Shown here piece after piece: positions 26,989-36,051 of a stretch of DNA of 64,000 nucleotides (the first letter of the stretch is position 1; the number at the start of each line of letters is the position of its first letter). The notes below the pieces were generated by a model. The model had not been told where the DNA came from. It ran no database searches and saw only the letters and a list, made by a program, of their open reading frames with translations. The stretch lies in the NCBI RefSeq assembly GCF_000819565.1, contig NZ_CP004393.1, positions 1,674,001-1,738,000 of the forward strand, in the 5' to 3' direction. Source of the stretch: Celeribacter indicus (GTDB lineage Bacteria; Pseudomonadota; Alphaproteobacteria; Rhodobacterales; Rhodobacteraceae). Made by a program: the position numbers and the translations under genes.

Positions 26989-27621
26989 ATGGGTTTTCAC
27001 GAGGTGAGATTTCCGGCCAACCTGAGCTTCGGCTCGGTCGGCGGGCCGGAGCGGCGCACGGATGTCGTGACGCTCGCCAACGGGTTCGAGGAGCGCAACA
27101 CCCCCTGGGCGCATTCGCGCCGGCGCTACGACGCGGGGCTCGGGATGCGTGCGCTCGACGATATCGAGACGCTGATCGCCTTTTTCGAGGCGCGCCAGGG
27201 ACAACTTTTCGGCTTCCGCTGGAAGGACTGGTCGGATTACAAGACCTGCCGCCCCTCCGGCGAGGTGGGCTTTGGCGACCAGGTGATCGCGACGGGGGAC
27301 GGCAGGACGCGGGTGTTCCGGCTCTCGAAATCCTATGTCTCCGGCGCGGCGCGCTGTGTCCGCCCGGTGAAGAAGCCGGTGGCGGGCACGGTGCGCGCCG
27401 GGGTCGGCGGGCAGGAGCGGTTCGAGGCGGTGGACTGGCGCGTCGATCCGGCGAGCGGGCTGATCACCTTCGAGGCTGCGCCGGAAGAGGGCGCGGAGGT
27501 CACGGCGGGGTGCGAGTTCGACGTGCCGGTGCGCTTCGACACCGACCGGATCGCCACCTCCGTCGCCTCCTTCCAGGCGGGCGAGGTGCCCAGCGTGCCG
27601 GTGGTGGAGGTGCGGGTGTGA
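26989..27621 (+). CDS. GTA g12, distal tail protein (DUF2460)
   Basis: 210 residues of the DUF2460 (TIGR02217) family. Signature features: FHEVRFPANLSFGSVGGPER, FRWKDWSDYKTCRPSG, and a C-terminal FDVPVRFDTDRIATSVASFQ. Forms the distal tail ring that links tube and baseplate. Ends in the same base where the hub gene begins (27621). Confidence 0.93.
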   Translation: MGFHEVRFPANLSFGSVGGPERRTDVVTLANGFEERNTPWAHSRRRYDAGLGMRALDDIETLIAFFEARQGQLFGFRWKDWSDYKTCRPSGEVGFGDQVIATGDGRTRVFRLSKSYVSGAARCVRPVKKPVAGTVRAGVGGQERFEAVDWRVDPASGLITFEAAPEEGAEVTAGCEFDVPVRFDTDRIATSVASFQAGEVPSVPVVEVRV

Positions 27622-28520
27622 TGGGTCTTCCTGCGGATCTTCAGGCGCATCTCGACAGCGGCACCACCACGCTGTGCCGGACCTGGGCGGTGGTGCGGCG
27701 CGACGGGGAGAGCTATGGTTTCACCGATCACGACAGGGATCTCGCCTTCGATGGCGTGACCTTCCGGGCCGACACGGGGCTGACGGCCCATGCGCTCGAA
27801 CAGGCGACGGGGCTTTCGGTCGACAACACCGAGGCGCTGGGCGCGCTGAGCTCGGCCGCGGTGAGCGAGGCGGATATCCGCGCCGGGCGGTTCGACGGGG
27901 CGCGGGTGCGCGCATGGCTCGTCAACTGGACGGATGTGCGCCAGCGCGTGCGGCTGTTCGACGGCACCTTCGGCGAGATCACGCGCGCCGGGGGCAGCTT
28001 TCGCGCCGAGCTGCGCGGGCTGACCGAGGCGCTGAACCAGCCGCAGGGCCGGGTCTACCAGCCGGGCTGTTCGGCCATCCTCGGCGGCCGGGGCTGCGGC
28101 GTGGACCTGGGCCGGCCGGGGTATTCGGCGGAGGTCGCGGTGGAGAAGGTCGGGAAGCGCAAGATCTTTCGCTTCGCCCGGCTCGACGGGTTCGAGCCGC
28201 GCTGGTTCGAGCGCGGGCGGCTGACGGTGCTGGGCGGCGCGGCGGCGGGGCTCGCGGGGATCGTGAAGACCGACCGCCTGTCCGCCGGGGAGCGGGTGAT
28301 CGAGCTCTGGGAAGACCTGCGCGCGGAGATCGCGCCGGGCGATCCGGTGCGGATCGAGGCGGGCTGCGACAGGCGGGCGGAGACCTGTCGGCTGAAATTC
28401 GACAATTTCCTCAACTACCGCGGATTTCCGCATATTCCGGGCGACGACTGGCTTGCGCGCTATCCGCTGCGCGGCGGTGCGAACGGGGGCGGAAGCCTCG
28501 TTGCCGGGTCGGGAGGCTGA
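27621..28520 (+). CDS. GTA g13, tail hub protein (DUF2163)
   Basis: 299 residues of the DUF2163/GTA hub family: N-terminal TTTLCRTWAVVRRDG, YGFTDHDRDLAFDGVTF, and the C-terminal KFDNFLNYRGFPHIPGDDW. Cys150, Cys159, Cys249 and Cys256 are spaced as in the R. capsulatus hub, which I recall as binding an iron-sulfur cluster; all four are conserved here. Starts at ATG 27621, overlapping the g12 stop by one base. Confidence 0.92.
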   Translation: MGLPADLQAHLDSGTTTLCRTWAVVRRDGESYGFTDHDRDLAFDGVTFRADTGLTAHALEQATGLSVDNTEALGALSSAAVSEADIRAGRFDGARVRAWLVNWTDVRQRVRLFDGTFGEITRAGGSFRAELRGLTEALNQPQGRVYQPGCSAILGGRGCGVDLGRPGYSAEVAVEKVGKRKIFRFARLDGFEPRWFERGRLTVLGGAAAGLAGIVKTDRLSAGERVIELWEDLRAEIAPGDPVRIEAGCDRRAETCRLKFDNFLNYRGFPHIPGDDWLARYPLRGGANGGGSLVAGSGG

Positions 28521-28521
28521 C

Positions 28522-28962
28522 ATGGCGGGGACATGTATCGCCGGGCGCGCCCGCGCCTGGATCGGGACGCCCTACCGGCACCAGGCCTCGTGCAGGGGGG
28601 CGGGGACGGATTGCCTCGGGCTGCTGCGCGGGATCTGGCGGGAGCTCTACGGCGCGGAGCCGCAGGAGATCCCGGCCTACACGCCCGACTGGAGCGAGCC
28701 GCAGGGCGAGGAGCTGCTCTGGCGCGCGGCGCGGCGGCATCTGATCGAAAAGCCGCCCGCGGAGATGGCGCCGGGCGACGTGCTGCTGTTCCGGATGCGG
28801 GAGGGCGGGGTGGCCAAGCATCTCGGCATCGTCGGGCGTGCCGCGCCCGCGCCGAGCTTCATCCATGCCTATAGCGGGCATGGTGTCCTCGAGAATGCGC
28901 TCAGCGCACCCTGGCGGCGCAGGATCGCCGCCTGTTTCGCATTTCCACCCGTGGGAGGTTGA
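28522..28962 (+). CDS. GTA g14, NlpC/P60 peptidase
   Basis: 146-residue cell-wall peptidase carried in the baseplate and thought to help DNA cross the recipient's murein. The catalytic triad is readable: Cys31 (GTDCLGLL), His100 (AKHLGIV) and a third polar residue, His115 (FIHAYSGHG). Starts 1 base after the g13 stop. Confidence 0.93.
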   Translation: MAGTCIAGRARAWIGTPYRHQASCRGAGTDCLGLLRGIWRELYGAEPQEIPAYTPDWSEPQGEELLWRAARRHLIEKPPAEMAPGDVLLFRMREGGVAKHLGIVGRAAPAPSFIHAYSGHGVLENALSAPWRRRIAACFAFPPVGG

Positions 28963-28964
28963 TC

Positions 28965-31900
28965 ATGGCGACTATCGTTCTTTCGGCAGCGGGGGCGGCC
29001 GTCGGCGCCTCGGTGGGCGGCGGGGTGCTCGGGCTGTCGTCCGTGGTGCTCGGGCGCGCGCTCGGGGCGACGCTCGGGCGGGCGCTCGACCAGCGCCTGA
29101 TGGGCGCGGGCAGCGAGGCGGTGGAGACGGGCCGCGTCGAACGCTTCCGCCTCACCGGCGCCTCGGAGGGCACGCCGGTGCCGCAGGTCTATGGCCGGAT
29201 GCGGGTCGGCGGACAGGTGATCTGGGCGACCGAGTTCGAGGAGCACAGCGAGACCTCGGGCGGGCGCGGCGGCAAGGGCGCGCCGAAGGCCCCGAAGGTC
29301 ACGGAATACAGCTATTCGGTCTCGCTCGCCGTCGCGCTCTGCGAGGGCGAGATCTCGCGCGTCGGGCGGGTCTGGGCCGATGGCGGGGAGATCGACACGA
29401 GCACGCTCACGATGCGCGTCTACACCGGCAGCGAGGACCAGCTTCCGGATGCGAAGATCGAGGCGGTCGAGGGGGCGGGCCGGGCGCCGGCCTATCGCGG
29501 GATCGCCTATGTGGTGCTCGAGGATGTGGATCTCACGCCCTTCGGCAACCGCGTGCCGCAATTCTCCTTCGAGGTGATGCGCCCGGACCAGGCGGAGCAC
29601 GGCGGCGATCTCGCGCATCTGGTGGAGGCGGTGGCGATGATCCCCGGAACGGGGGAATACGCGCTTGCGACCACGCCCGTCTATCTCTCGGCGGAGGGCG
29701 GGGAGATGCGCGTGGCGAATGTCAATTCGGCATCCGGGCGGCCGGATTTCACCACCTCGCTCGAGGCGCTGACCGGGGAGCTGAAATCGTGCAGGTCGAC
29801 CGCTCTCGTCGTGTCCTGGTTCGGGGACGACCTGCGCTGCGGATCGTGCCGCTTGCAGCCGAAGGTGGAGCAGGCGGAGGCGGACGGGACGAAGATGGGC
29901 TGGTCGGTCTCGGGGCTGTCGCGGCGGACCGCGGGGCGCGTGCCGCGGGATGCGGAGGGGCGCGCGGTTTATGGCGGCACGCCCACCGACCAGTCCGTCG
30001 TGGAGGCGATCGCCGCGCTGAAGGCGGCGGGGCAGGAGGTGATGTTCTATCCCTTCATCCTGATGGAGCAGATGGCGGGCAATGCGCTCGTCGATCCCTG
30101 GACGGGCGAGGCGGGGCAGCCGGCGCTGCCCTGGCGGGGGCGGATCACCACCTCGCGCGCGCCGGGCATCGCCGGCTCGCCCGATGGCTCGGCGGCGGCG
30201 GAGGCCGAGGTCGCGGCCTTCTTCGGCCGTGCGCAGGTCGGGGATTTCACGCCTTCGGGGCGGACGGTCGGCTATCGCGGACCGGCGGAATTCTCCTATC
30301 GGCGGATGATCCTGCATTACGCCCATCTCTGCGCGCTCGCGGGCGGGGTGGACGCCTTCTGCATCGGCTCGGAAATGCGGTCGCTGACCTCCATCCGCGG
30401 CGCGAACGGCTTTCCGGCGGTGGCGGCGCTCATTGCGCTGGCCGCGGATGTGCGCGCGATCCTCGGCCCGGCGTGCCGGATCGGCTATGCCGCCGACTGG
30501 TCGGAATATTTCGGCTGTCACAGGGACGGGGATGTCCATTTCCACCTCGACCCGCTCTGGGCCGATGGCAATATCGACTTCATCGGCATCGACAATTACA
30601 TGCCGCTGTCCGACTGGCGCGAGGGCGAGGCCCATGCCGATGCCGCGGCGGGCTGGGGGTCGGTCTACGATCTCGACTACCTGCGCGCCAATATCGAGGG
30701 CGGGGAGGGCTATGACTGGTATTATGCCTGCCCCGAGCATGAGGCGGCGCAGATCCGCACGCCGATCGCCGACGGGGCCTGGGGCGAGGACTGGATCTGG
30801 CGCTACAAGGACATCCGCAACTGGTGGTCGAACGACCATTTCGAGCGGATCGGGGGCGTGCGCAGCGCCGTGCCGACCGCCTGGGTGCCGCAGTCGAAGC
30901 CGGTCTGGTTCACCGAAATGGGCTGCGCGGCGATCGACAAGGGCACGAACCAGCCCAACAAGTTCCTCGATCCGAAATCCTCGGAAAGCGACTTGCCGAA
31001 ATATTCCAACGGCCGGCGGGACGATTTCATCCAGCTCCAGTATGTGCGGGCGATGACCTCCTACTGGAGGGAGGCCGCGCACAATCCGGTGTCGCAGGTC
31101 TATGGCGGGCCGATGATCGACATGGGGCGGGCGCATGTCTGGGCCTGGGACGCGCGGCCCTATCCGGCCTTTCCGGCGGTCACCGGCCTGTGGAGCGACG
31201 GCGCCAATTACGCGCGCGGGCATTGGCTCAACGGGCGGTCCACCTCGCGCGCGCTCGCGGATGTGGTCACGGAGATCTGTGCGCGCTCCGGCGTGACCGG
31301 GATCGACACCGCCGCGCTCTGGGGCGTGCTGCGCGGCTATGGGGTGAGCGACATCGCGGGGGCGCGCGCGGCGCTTCAGCCGCTGATGCTCGCCTTCGGG
31401 TTCGAGGCGGTGGAGCGCGGGGGGCGGCTCGTCTTCCGCTCGCGCGACGGGCGGGCGGTGGCGGATCTCGACGAGGCGGATCTCGCGCTGTCGGGAGAGG
31501 GGGACGGCGAGGGCGAGGGCGGTCCCGTGCTCATCCGCGCGCCGGAGGCGGAGGTCGCGGGGCGGGTGAAGCTGACCTATGTCGATGCCGACGGCGATTA
31601 TGCCGCGCGGGCCGAGGAGGCGGTGTTTCCCGACGACGACAGCCGGCTCGTGTCGCAGACCGACCTGCCGGTCGCGCTGACGCGGGCGGAGGGGCGGCAG
31701 GTGGTCGAACGCTGGCTGTCGGAGGCGCGGGTGGCGCGCGACAGCATCCGCTTCGCGCTGCCGCCCTCGCGGCTTGGCTGCGGCGCGGGGGACGTGGTGA
31801 ACGTCGCGACGGCGGAGGGCGTGCTGCGCTACCGGATCGACCGCGCGACGCTCGCCGAGGGGCAGCAGATCGAGGCGGTGCGGGTGGAGCCGGAGATCTA

Positions 31901-32888
31901 CGAGCCCTCGGACGCGGTGGAGGAGATCGTGGCGGCGCGGCCCTTCGCGGCGCCGCTGCCGGTGCAGGCGCTGTTCCTCGACCTGCCGCTGCTGACGGGC
32001 GAGGAGGTGCCGCACAGCCCGCATGTCGCGGCGACGGCGCAGCCCTGGCCGGGGGCGGCGGCGGTCTATGCCTCCGCCTCGGACAGCGGCTATGCGCTCG
32101 ACACGCTGCTGCCGGGACCGGCGACGATGGGGGTCACGCAGACCGCGCTCGCCGCCGCCGCGCCCGGCCTCTGGGACCGTGGCGCGCCGCTCCGGGTGAC
32201 GCTCGCGCGCGGCGAGATGAGTTCCGTGTCGCCGTCCGAGGTGCTGAACGGCGCCAATGTGGCGGCGATCGGGGACGGCACGGCGGGGCGCTGGGAAGTG
32301 TTCCAGTTCGCCACCGCCGAGCTGGTCGCGCCGCGGACCTACGAGATCTCGCTGCGGCTGCGGGGGCAGGCGGGGACGGATGCGCTGGGCGCGGGCTGGC
32401 CGGCGGGGTCGCGGTTCGTGCTGCTCGATGCCGCGCTGCGCCAGCTCGACCTGCCGCTCTCCGCGCGGGGGCTGGCGCGCCATTACCGGATCGGCCCGGC
32501 GCAGCGCGGCTATGACGATCCCGCCTATGAGCATGTGCAGGCGGCCTTCGACGGCATCGGCCTCCGGCCCTATGCGCCGGTGCATCTGCGTGCGGCGGGG
32601 ACCGCCGCGGGCGAGACCGTGCTCGGCTGGGTGCGGCGGACGCGGATCGACGGCGACAGCTGGCAGTCCTTCGAGGTGCCGCTCGGGGAGAGCGCGGAGC
32701 TCTACCTGCTGCGCGTCGTGTCGGCGGGCCGCATCCTGCGCGAGGTGACGGTGGCGCGGCCCGGCTGGACCTATACCGCCGCGCAGAAGGCGGCGGACGG
32801 GGTGGAAGGCGCCTACGAAATCCATGTTGCCCAGATGTCCGAGAGGTTCGGGCCGGGCCTGTTCAGAAGGATCGAGATCCATGAGTGA
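28965..32888 (+). CDS. GTA g15, baseplate megatron with TIM-barrel domain
   Basis: Giant baseplate protein, 1307 residues from ATG 28965 (GGGAGG 6-7 bases upstream). An N-terminal small-residue-rich hydrophobic stretch (about 5-35, AAGAAVGASVGGGVLGLSS) may insert into membrane. The first half has the phage-tail region (GTPVPQVYGRMRVGGQVIWA); a TIM-barrel/glycosidase-like domain spans roughly 430-720 with FIGIDNYMPLSDWR and VWFTEMGCAAIDKGTNQPN, then a tail-fold part (DADGDYAARAEEAVFPDDDS). The C-terminal half is beta-rich and thought to contact the cell surface. Overlaps the next gene by 8 bases. Confidence 0.95.
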   Translation: MATIVLSAAGAAVGASVGGGVLGLSSVVLGRALGATLGRALDQRLMGAGSEAVETGRVERFRLTGASEGTPVPQVYGRMRVGGQVIWATEFEEHSETSGGRGGKGAPKAPKVTEYSYSVSLAVALCEGEISRVGRVWADGGEIDTSTLTMRVYTGSEDQLPDAKIEAVEGAGRAPAYRGIAYVVLEDVDLTPFGNRVPQFSFEVMRPDQAEHGGDLAHLVEAVAMIPGTGEYALATTPVYLSAEGGEMRVANVNSASGRPDFTTSLEALTGELKSCRSTALVVSWFGDDLRCGSCRLQPKVEQAEADGTKMGWSVSGLSRRTAGRVPRDAEGRAVYGGTPTDQSVVEAIAALKAAGQEVMFYPFILMEQMAGNALVDPWTGEAGQPALPWRGRITTSRAPGIAGSPDGSAAAEAEVAAFFGRAQVGDFTPSGRTVGYRGPAEFSYRRMILHYAHLCALAGGVDAFCIGSEMRSLTSIRGANGFPAVAALIALAADVRAILGPACRIGYAADWSEYFGCHRDGDVHFHLDPLWADGNIDFIGIDNYMPLSDWREGEAHADAAAGWGSVYDLDYLRANIEGGEGYDWYYACPEHEAAQIRTPIADGAWGEDWIWRYKDIRNWWSNDHFERIGGVRSAVPTAWVPQSKPVWFTEMGCAAIDKGTNQPNKFLDPKSSESDLPKYSNGRRDDFIQLQYVRAMTSYWREAAHNPVSQVYGGPMIDMGRAHVWAWDARPYPAFPAVTGLWSDGANYARGHWLNGRSTSRALADVVTEICARSGVTGIDTAALWGVLRGYGVSDIAGARAALQPLMLAFGFEAVERGGRLVFRSRDGRAVADLDEADLALSGEGDGEGEGGPVLIRAPEAEVAGRVKLTYVDADGDYAARAEEAVFPDDDSRLVSQTDLPVALTRAEGRQVVERWLSEARVARDSIRFALPPSRLGCGAGDVVNVATAEGVLRYRIDRATLAEGQQIEAVRVEPEIYEPSDAVEEIVAARPFAAPLPVQALFLDLPLLTGEEVPHSPHVAATAQPWPGAAAVYASASDSGYALDTLLPGPATMGVTQTALAAAAPGLWDRGAPLRVTLARGEMSSVSPSEVLNGANVAAIGDGTAGRWEVFQFATAELVAPRTYEISLRLRGQAGTDALGAGWPAGSRFVLLDAALRQLDLPLSARGLARHYRIGPAQRGYDDPAYEHVQAAFDGIGLRPYAPVHLRAAGTAAGETVLGWVRRTRIDGDSWQSFEVPLGESAELYLLRVVSAGRILREVTVARPGWTYTAAQKAADGVEGAYEIHVAQMSERFGPGLFRRIEIHE

Positions 32889-33594
32889 GACGACGCATTT
32901 CGCACTTCCGCTGCTCCAGCCCGCGCAGGCGCAGAAACATGTGACGGTGAACGAGGCGCTCGCCCGCCTCGACGGGCTGGTGCAGCTTTCGCTGAAATCC
33001 GTGACCGCCGGAACGCCGCCCGCAACCGCGGCGGAGGGCGATGCCTATGGTGTCGGGCCGGGGGCGGTGAACGGCTGGGCCGGGCATGAGGGCGAGATCG
33101 CGCTTTTCGTGAACGGCGGCTGGGTTTTCCTGCCGGCGCGGCGCGGGATGCGGGCCTATGTCGCGGACCAGCGGGGCTGGGCGGGGCATGACGGCGGCGG
33201 CTGGGTCACCGGGCTCCAGACCCTGTCCGCCCATGGCGCGGGCATGGTTTTCCGTGTGATCGAGCTCGACCACACGCTCGCGCCGGGTGCGCGCTCCGCG
33301 ATCGCGGCCGCGCTGCCGGGGCAATCGGTGGTCTACGGGGTCACGGGGCGGGTGCTGGCGGAGATCACCGGGGCGGGGCTCACCGGGTTCTCGCTCGGCG
33401 TGGCGGCGTCGGCGAACCGCTACGGCTCCGGCCTGTCGGCGGCGCGGGGGAGCTGGCTGCGCGGGCTCACCGGCACGCCGCTGACCTATTATGCGCCCGA
33501 GGATCTCGTGCTGACCGCGGAGGGCGGGGAATTTGCCGGCGGCGCGATCCGCCTTGCGATCCATTGCGCGCAATTCGCGCTGCCCTCGGAGTGA
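32881..33594 (+). CDS. DUF2793 protein at the end of the GTA cluster
   Basis: 237 residues whose N-terminus (FALPLLQPAQAQKHVTVNEA, ARLDGLVQLSL) is the DUF2793 signature; the rest is beta-rich and resembles adhesion or spike modules. In R. capsulatus GTA, head-spike genes of this kind are recalled as encoded away from the main cluster, whereas here the gene overlaps g15 by 8 bases and shares its terminator, so it should be produced together with the particle. Function as a spike or fibre is inferred. Confidence 0.85.
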   Translation: MSETTHFALPLLQPAQAQKHVTVNEALARLDGLVQLSLKSVTAGTPPATAAEGDAYGVGPGAVNGWAGHEGEIALFVNGGWVFLPARRGMRAYVADQRGWAGHDGGGWVTGLQTLSAHGAGMVFRVIELDHTLAPGARSAIAAALPGQSVVYGVTGRVLAEITGAGLTGFSLGVAASANRYGSGLSAARGSWLRGLTGTPLTYYAPEDLVLTAEGGEFAGGAIRLAIHCAQFALPSE

Positions 33595-33613
33595 GGCGGA
33601 TCTGCCCTGCCTG

Positions 33614-33644
33614 CCCCGACCCGGCCTCCGGTTCGGGGATTTTT
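33614..33644 (+). terminator. Terminator of the GTA operon
   Basis: Stem CCCCGA...TCGGGG (33614-33619 with 33633-33638) extended inward by CCGG/CCGG with two single-base bulges, followed by five T residues. It is 20 bases past the DUF2793 stop. Confidence 0.82.
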
Positions 33645-33678
33645 GCGCCACATCCGGTTCAATTGTCCGCGCAACGGC

Positions 33679-33709
33679 TTGCGTTTTGGCCCGCACCCCT
33701 ATCTATAGT
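33679..33709 (+). promoter_or_regulatory. Possible cysE promoter
   Basis: TTGCGT (33679-33684) and TATAGT (33704-33709) are spaced 19 bases apart, a bit wide, about 27 bases before the cysE ATG. The AGAGAGGAA ribosome-binding site follows directly. Confidence 0.4.
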
Positions 33710-33735
33710 AGAGTCTCGAGAGAGAGGAATTCCGC

Positions 33736-34545
33736 ATGGCCAAGACCCGCACCCAACTGACCAAGGTCGACCCCGTCTGGACCCGGATCGTCGCGGAGGC
33801 GCGCGACGTGGTCGCGAGCGAACCGCTTCTGGGGGGGATGGTCCATGCCTGTATCCTGCACCATGAGACGCTCGAGGATGCGCTGGCCTACCGGGTCGCG
33901 CAGAAACTCGCCTCGCCCGAAATGTCCGAACAGCTCGTGCGCGAGATCGCGGATGCGGCCTATGCCTCCGATCCGACGATCGCGGAGGCGGCGCGGGCCG
34001 ATATCTCCGCCGTCTACGAACGCGATCCGGCCTGCCACCGCTATATCCAGCCGCTGCTGTATTTCAAGGGCTTCCAGGCGGTGCAGGCGCATCGCGTGTC
34101 GCACTGGCTCTGGAACGAGGGGCGCCGCGATCTTGCCTATTTCTTCCAGATGCGCATGTCCGAGCAGTTCTCCATCGACATCCACCCGGCCTGCCGCATC
34201 GGCAAGGGGCTGTTCCTCGACCATGCCCATGCGCTCGTCTTCGGGGAGACGGCGGTGATCGGGGACAATGTCTCCATCCTGCATGACGTCACCCTCGGCG
34301 GCACCGGCAAGGAGGACGAGGACCGTCACCCGAAGATCGGCGACGGCGTGCTGATCGGCGCCGGGGCGAAGGTGCTCGGCAACATCAGGATCGGCCATTG
34401 CTCCCGCGTTGCCGCCGGGTCGGTGGTGTTGCAGGACGTGCCGCCCGCCACCACCGTCGCGGGCGTTCCCGCGAAGGTCGTGGGCGAGGCGGGCTGTTCG
34501 CAGCCCTCGGTGTCGATGAACCAGCTTATCGGCGCGCGCAGCTGA
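33736..34545 (+). CDS. cysE: Serine O-acetyltransferase
   Basis: Makes O-acetylserine, the carbon acceptor for cysteine synthesis, from serine and acetyl-CoA. 269 residues: an N-terminal helical domain (DPVWTRIVAEARDVVASEP), then the left-handed parallel beta-helix built of hexapeptide repeats (IDIHPACRIGKGLFLDHAHA, GDNVSILHDVTLGGTGK, GDGVLIGAGAKVLGNI) with the catalytic His-Asp pair. A cysE gene next to the GTA cluster is, as I recall, usual in Rhodobacterales. Confidence 0.97.
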   Translation: MAKTRTQLTKVDPVWTRIVAEARDVVASEPLLGGMVHACILHHETLEDALAYRVAQKLASPEMSEQLVREIADAAYASDPTIAEAARADISAVYERDPACHRYIQPLLYFKGFQAVQAHRVSHWLWNEGRRDLAYFFQMRMSEQFSIDIHPACRIGKGLFLDHAHALVFGETAVIGDNVSILHDVTLGGTGKEDEDRHPKIGDGVLIGAGAKVLGNIRIGHCSRVAAGSVVLQDVPPATTVAGVPAKVVGEAGCSQPSVSMNQLIGARS

Positions 34546-34589
34546 TCCGCCGTGTCCGGCCGCTCGGGACCAGAGGGATCGCCTGACCG

Positions 34590-35408
34590 ATGAATGTGAA
34601 ATCCCTGCTCGCGTCGGGCTATCGCGTCCTGCTGTCCAAGCCGCATGTGCCGCCGGAAGATCCGCTGATCCTCGTGATGATCCCGCTTCTGCCGAAGGCG
34701 CGGGCGGAGGACTGGGGGCGGGTCTGCGCGATCCTCGAGGACACGCTGAATTCCCTGCGCGCGCAGAGCTACCGGCGGTTCGAGATCCTGCTGTGCAGCC
34801 AGGACCGGCCGGAGAATTTCCCCGATGCGCCGGGGTATCATTTCGTGACCGCGCCGCCGCACACCGCCGCGGCGAATGTCTCCGACCAGCGGGTGAAGGT
34901 GCGCCTGCTGGCCGAATATGCCGCCGCGCATTTCGACGAATTCACCTATGTGATGCATCTGGACGCCGATGACCTGCTGCATCCCGACCTCTTCGGTTTC
35001 GTGGCGGGGGACAACAACGGGCGCGGCTATCTGGTCGAACAGGGCTATATGGTCGATGCCTCGAGCGGGCGCATCGCGCCGCTCGGCCGGGCGATCGGCG
35101 GGGCGCTCGATTTCTGGGAGCATTGCGGCTCCTGCGCCTTCTTCGCGGTGGACTGGGGGCGGCAGCGCCTTCCGGTGTTCTACATGCGGCTGATCGGGAA
35201 GGGGCACAAGAGCTATGCGGAGCGCTGCGCGCGCCTTGGCTATCCGCTCGCACCGGTGCCGTTTCCGGCGATGCTCTACGTGGTCAACCACGGCGACAAC
35301 ATGCAGATCCGCAAGGGCAACGACAAGTCCCGCTATCTCGATGCCTGCGAGATCACCGACGAGGCGGAGAAGCAGGCCGTTCGCGCGGAGTTCGGCCTGC
35401 GCGGCTGA
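34590..35408 (+). CDS. Putative glycosyltransferase, GT-A fold
   Basis: 272 residues. The N-terminal half resembles a nucleotide-sugar-binding Rossmann-like domain, with SLRAQSYRRFEILLCSQDRP and the metal-binding DxD-type motif VMHLDADDLLHPDLFGF. A mid-region patch GGALDFWEHCGSCAFFAVDW has an unusual pair of Cys. The donor and acceptor are unknown; a role in surface polysaccharide synthesis is only a guess. It lies 44 bases after cysE on the same strand and is separated from the next gene by 120 bases. Confidence 0.7.
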   Translation: MNVKSLLASGYRVLLSKPHVPPEDPLILVMIPLLPKARAEDWGRVCAILEDTLNSLRAQSYRRFEILLCSQDRPENFPDAPGYHFVTAPPHTAAANVSDQRVKVRLLAEYAAAHFDEFTYVMHLDADDLLHPDLFGFVAGDNNGRGYLVEQGYMVDASSGRIAPLGRAIGGALDFWEHCGSCAFFAVDWGRQRLPVFYMRLIGKGHKSYAERCARLGYPLAPVPFPAMLYVVNHGDNMQIRKGNDKSRYLDACEITDEAEKQAVRAEFGLRG

Positions 35409-35528
35409 CCGCCTGTCGCGGTCCCGTGCCGATCACAGTCGCGTTTTCCCGGATCAATCCGGCCCGTTCCGCGTTGTCCTTCCGACAGTCTGACACGACG
35501 TCCGACACGACAAGGACAGGAGGATCCC

Positions 35529-35969
35529 ATGCCATTCCATACCACCCCGCTCGCCCGCGCCGCGTCCGGCCTCGGGTCGGGCACCGTCGCCCAGGGCAGC
35601 GAGCTTTCCGGCGATGTCTTTCGCATGCTCGACCCGCAGGAGGGCGACCTGAGCGAATATCGCGACGCGAACCGGCTCGTGCTGCTCTTCGGGGAAAGCC
35701 ATGACGAGGTGACCTATAAATCGGCGCGGATGCAGCTCGAGGAGGCGGAGGAGGCGCTGAAGGCGCGCGATGTCCTCGTGCTGATGGACAGCAATCCCTC
35801 CGCCCGCGGCAAGGTGCGCGAGGAGCTCGGCATCGACGGGTTCGGCATGGTGCTCGTGGGCAGGGACGGGTCGGTGAAGATCGACAGCGGCACGATCATC
35901 TCCAATTCCGACCTGTTCGCGGCCATCGACGCCACGCCGGCGCGCCAGCAGGAGACGAAGGAGGGCTGA
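35529..35969 (+). CDS. DUF4174-like protein
   Basis: 146 residues with a thioredoxin-like-fold pattern: ANRLVLLFGESHDEVTYKSA, a helix with MQLEEAEEALKARDVLVLM, and a C-terminal GIDGFGMVLVGRDGSVKIDS typical of DUF4174 proteins. It lacks the redox CxxC pair and shows no signal peptide in the frame as read, though the family is often exported. Function unknown. Confidence 0.65.
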   Translation: MPFHTTPLARAASGLGSGTVAQGSELSGDVFRMLDPQEGDLSEYRDANRLVLLFGESHDEVTYKSARMQLEEAEEALKARDVLVLMDSNPSARGKVREELGIDGFGMVLVGRDGSVKIDSGTIISNSDLFAAIDATPARQQETKEG

Positions 35970-35998
35970 GCCGCCTCCCTCCGGCGTCTGGACGTGAA

Positions 35999-36034
35999 AG
36001 ACCCCCGGAGCCGGTGCTCCGGGGGTCTTGTTCT
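35999..36034. terminator. Bidirectional terminator between convergent genes
   Basis: A perfect 13-bp stem (AGACCCCCGGAGC, 35999-36011, with its complement 36016-36028) and 4-base loop lies between the DUF4174-like gene (plus) and pdhC (minus), 30 and 24 bases from the stops. Short T-rich flanks follow on both sides. Confidence 0.8.
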
Positions 36035-36051
36035 GGCGGATTTCCGGGGCG

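Noticed and set aside
28869..32882. 1337-residue open frame on the minus strand
   Set aside because: Antisense to the g15 baseplate gene; His/Arg/Pro-rich product with no family features. It stays open because of GC-rich codon use in the real gene.
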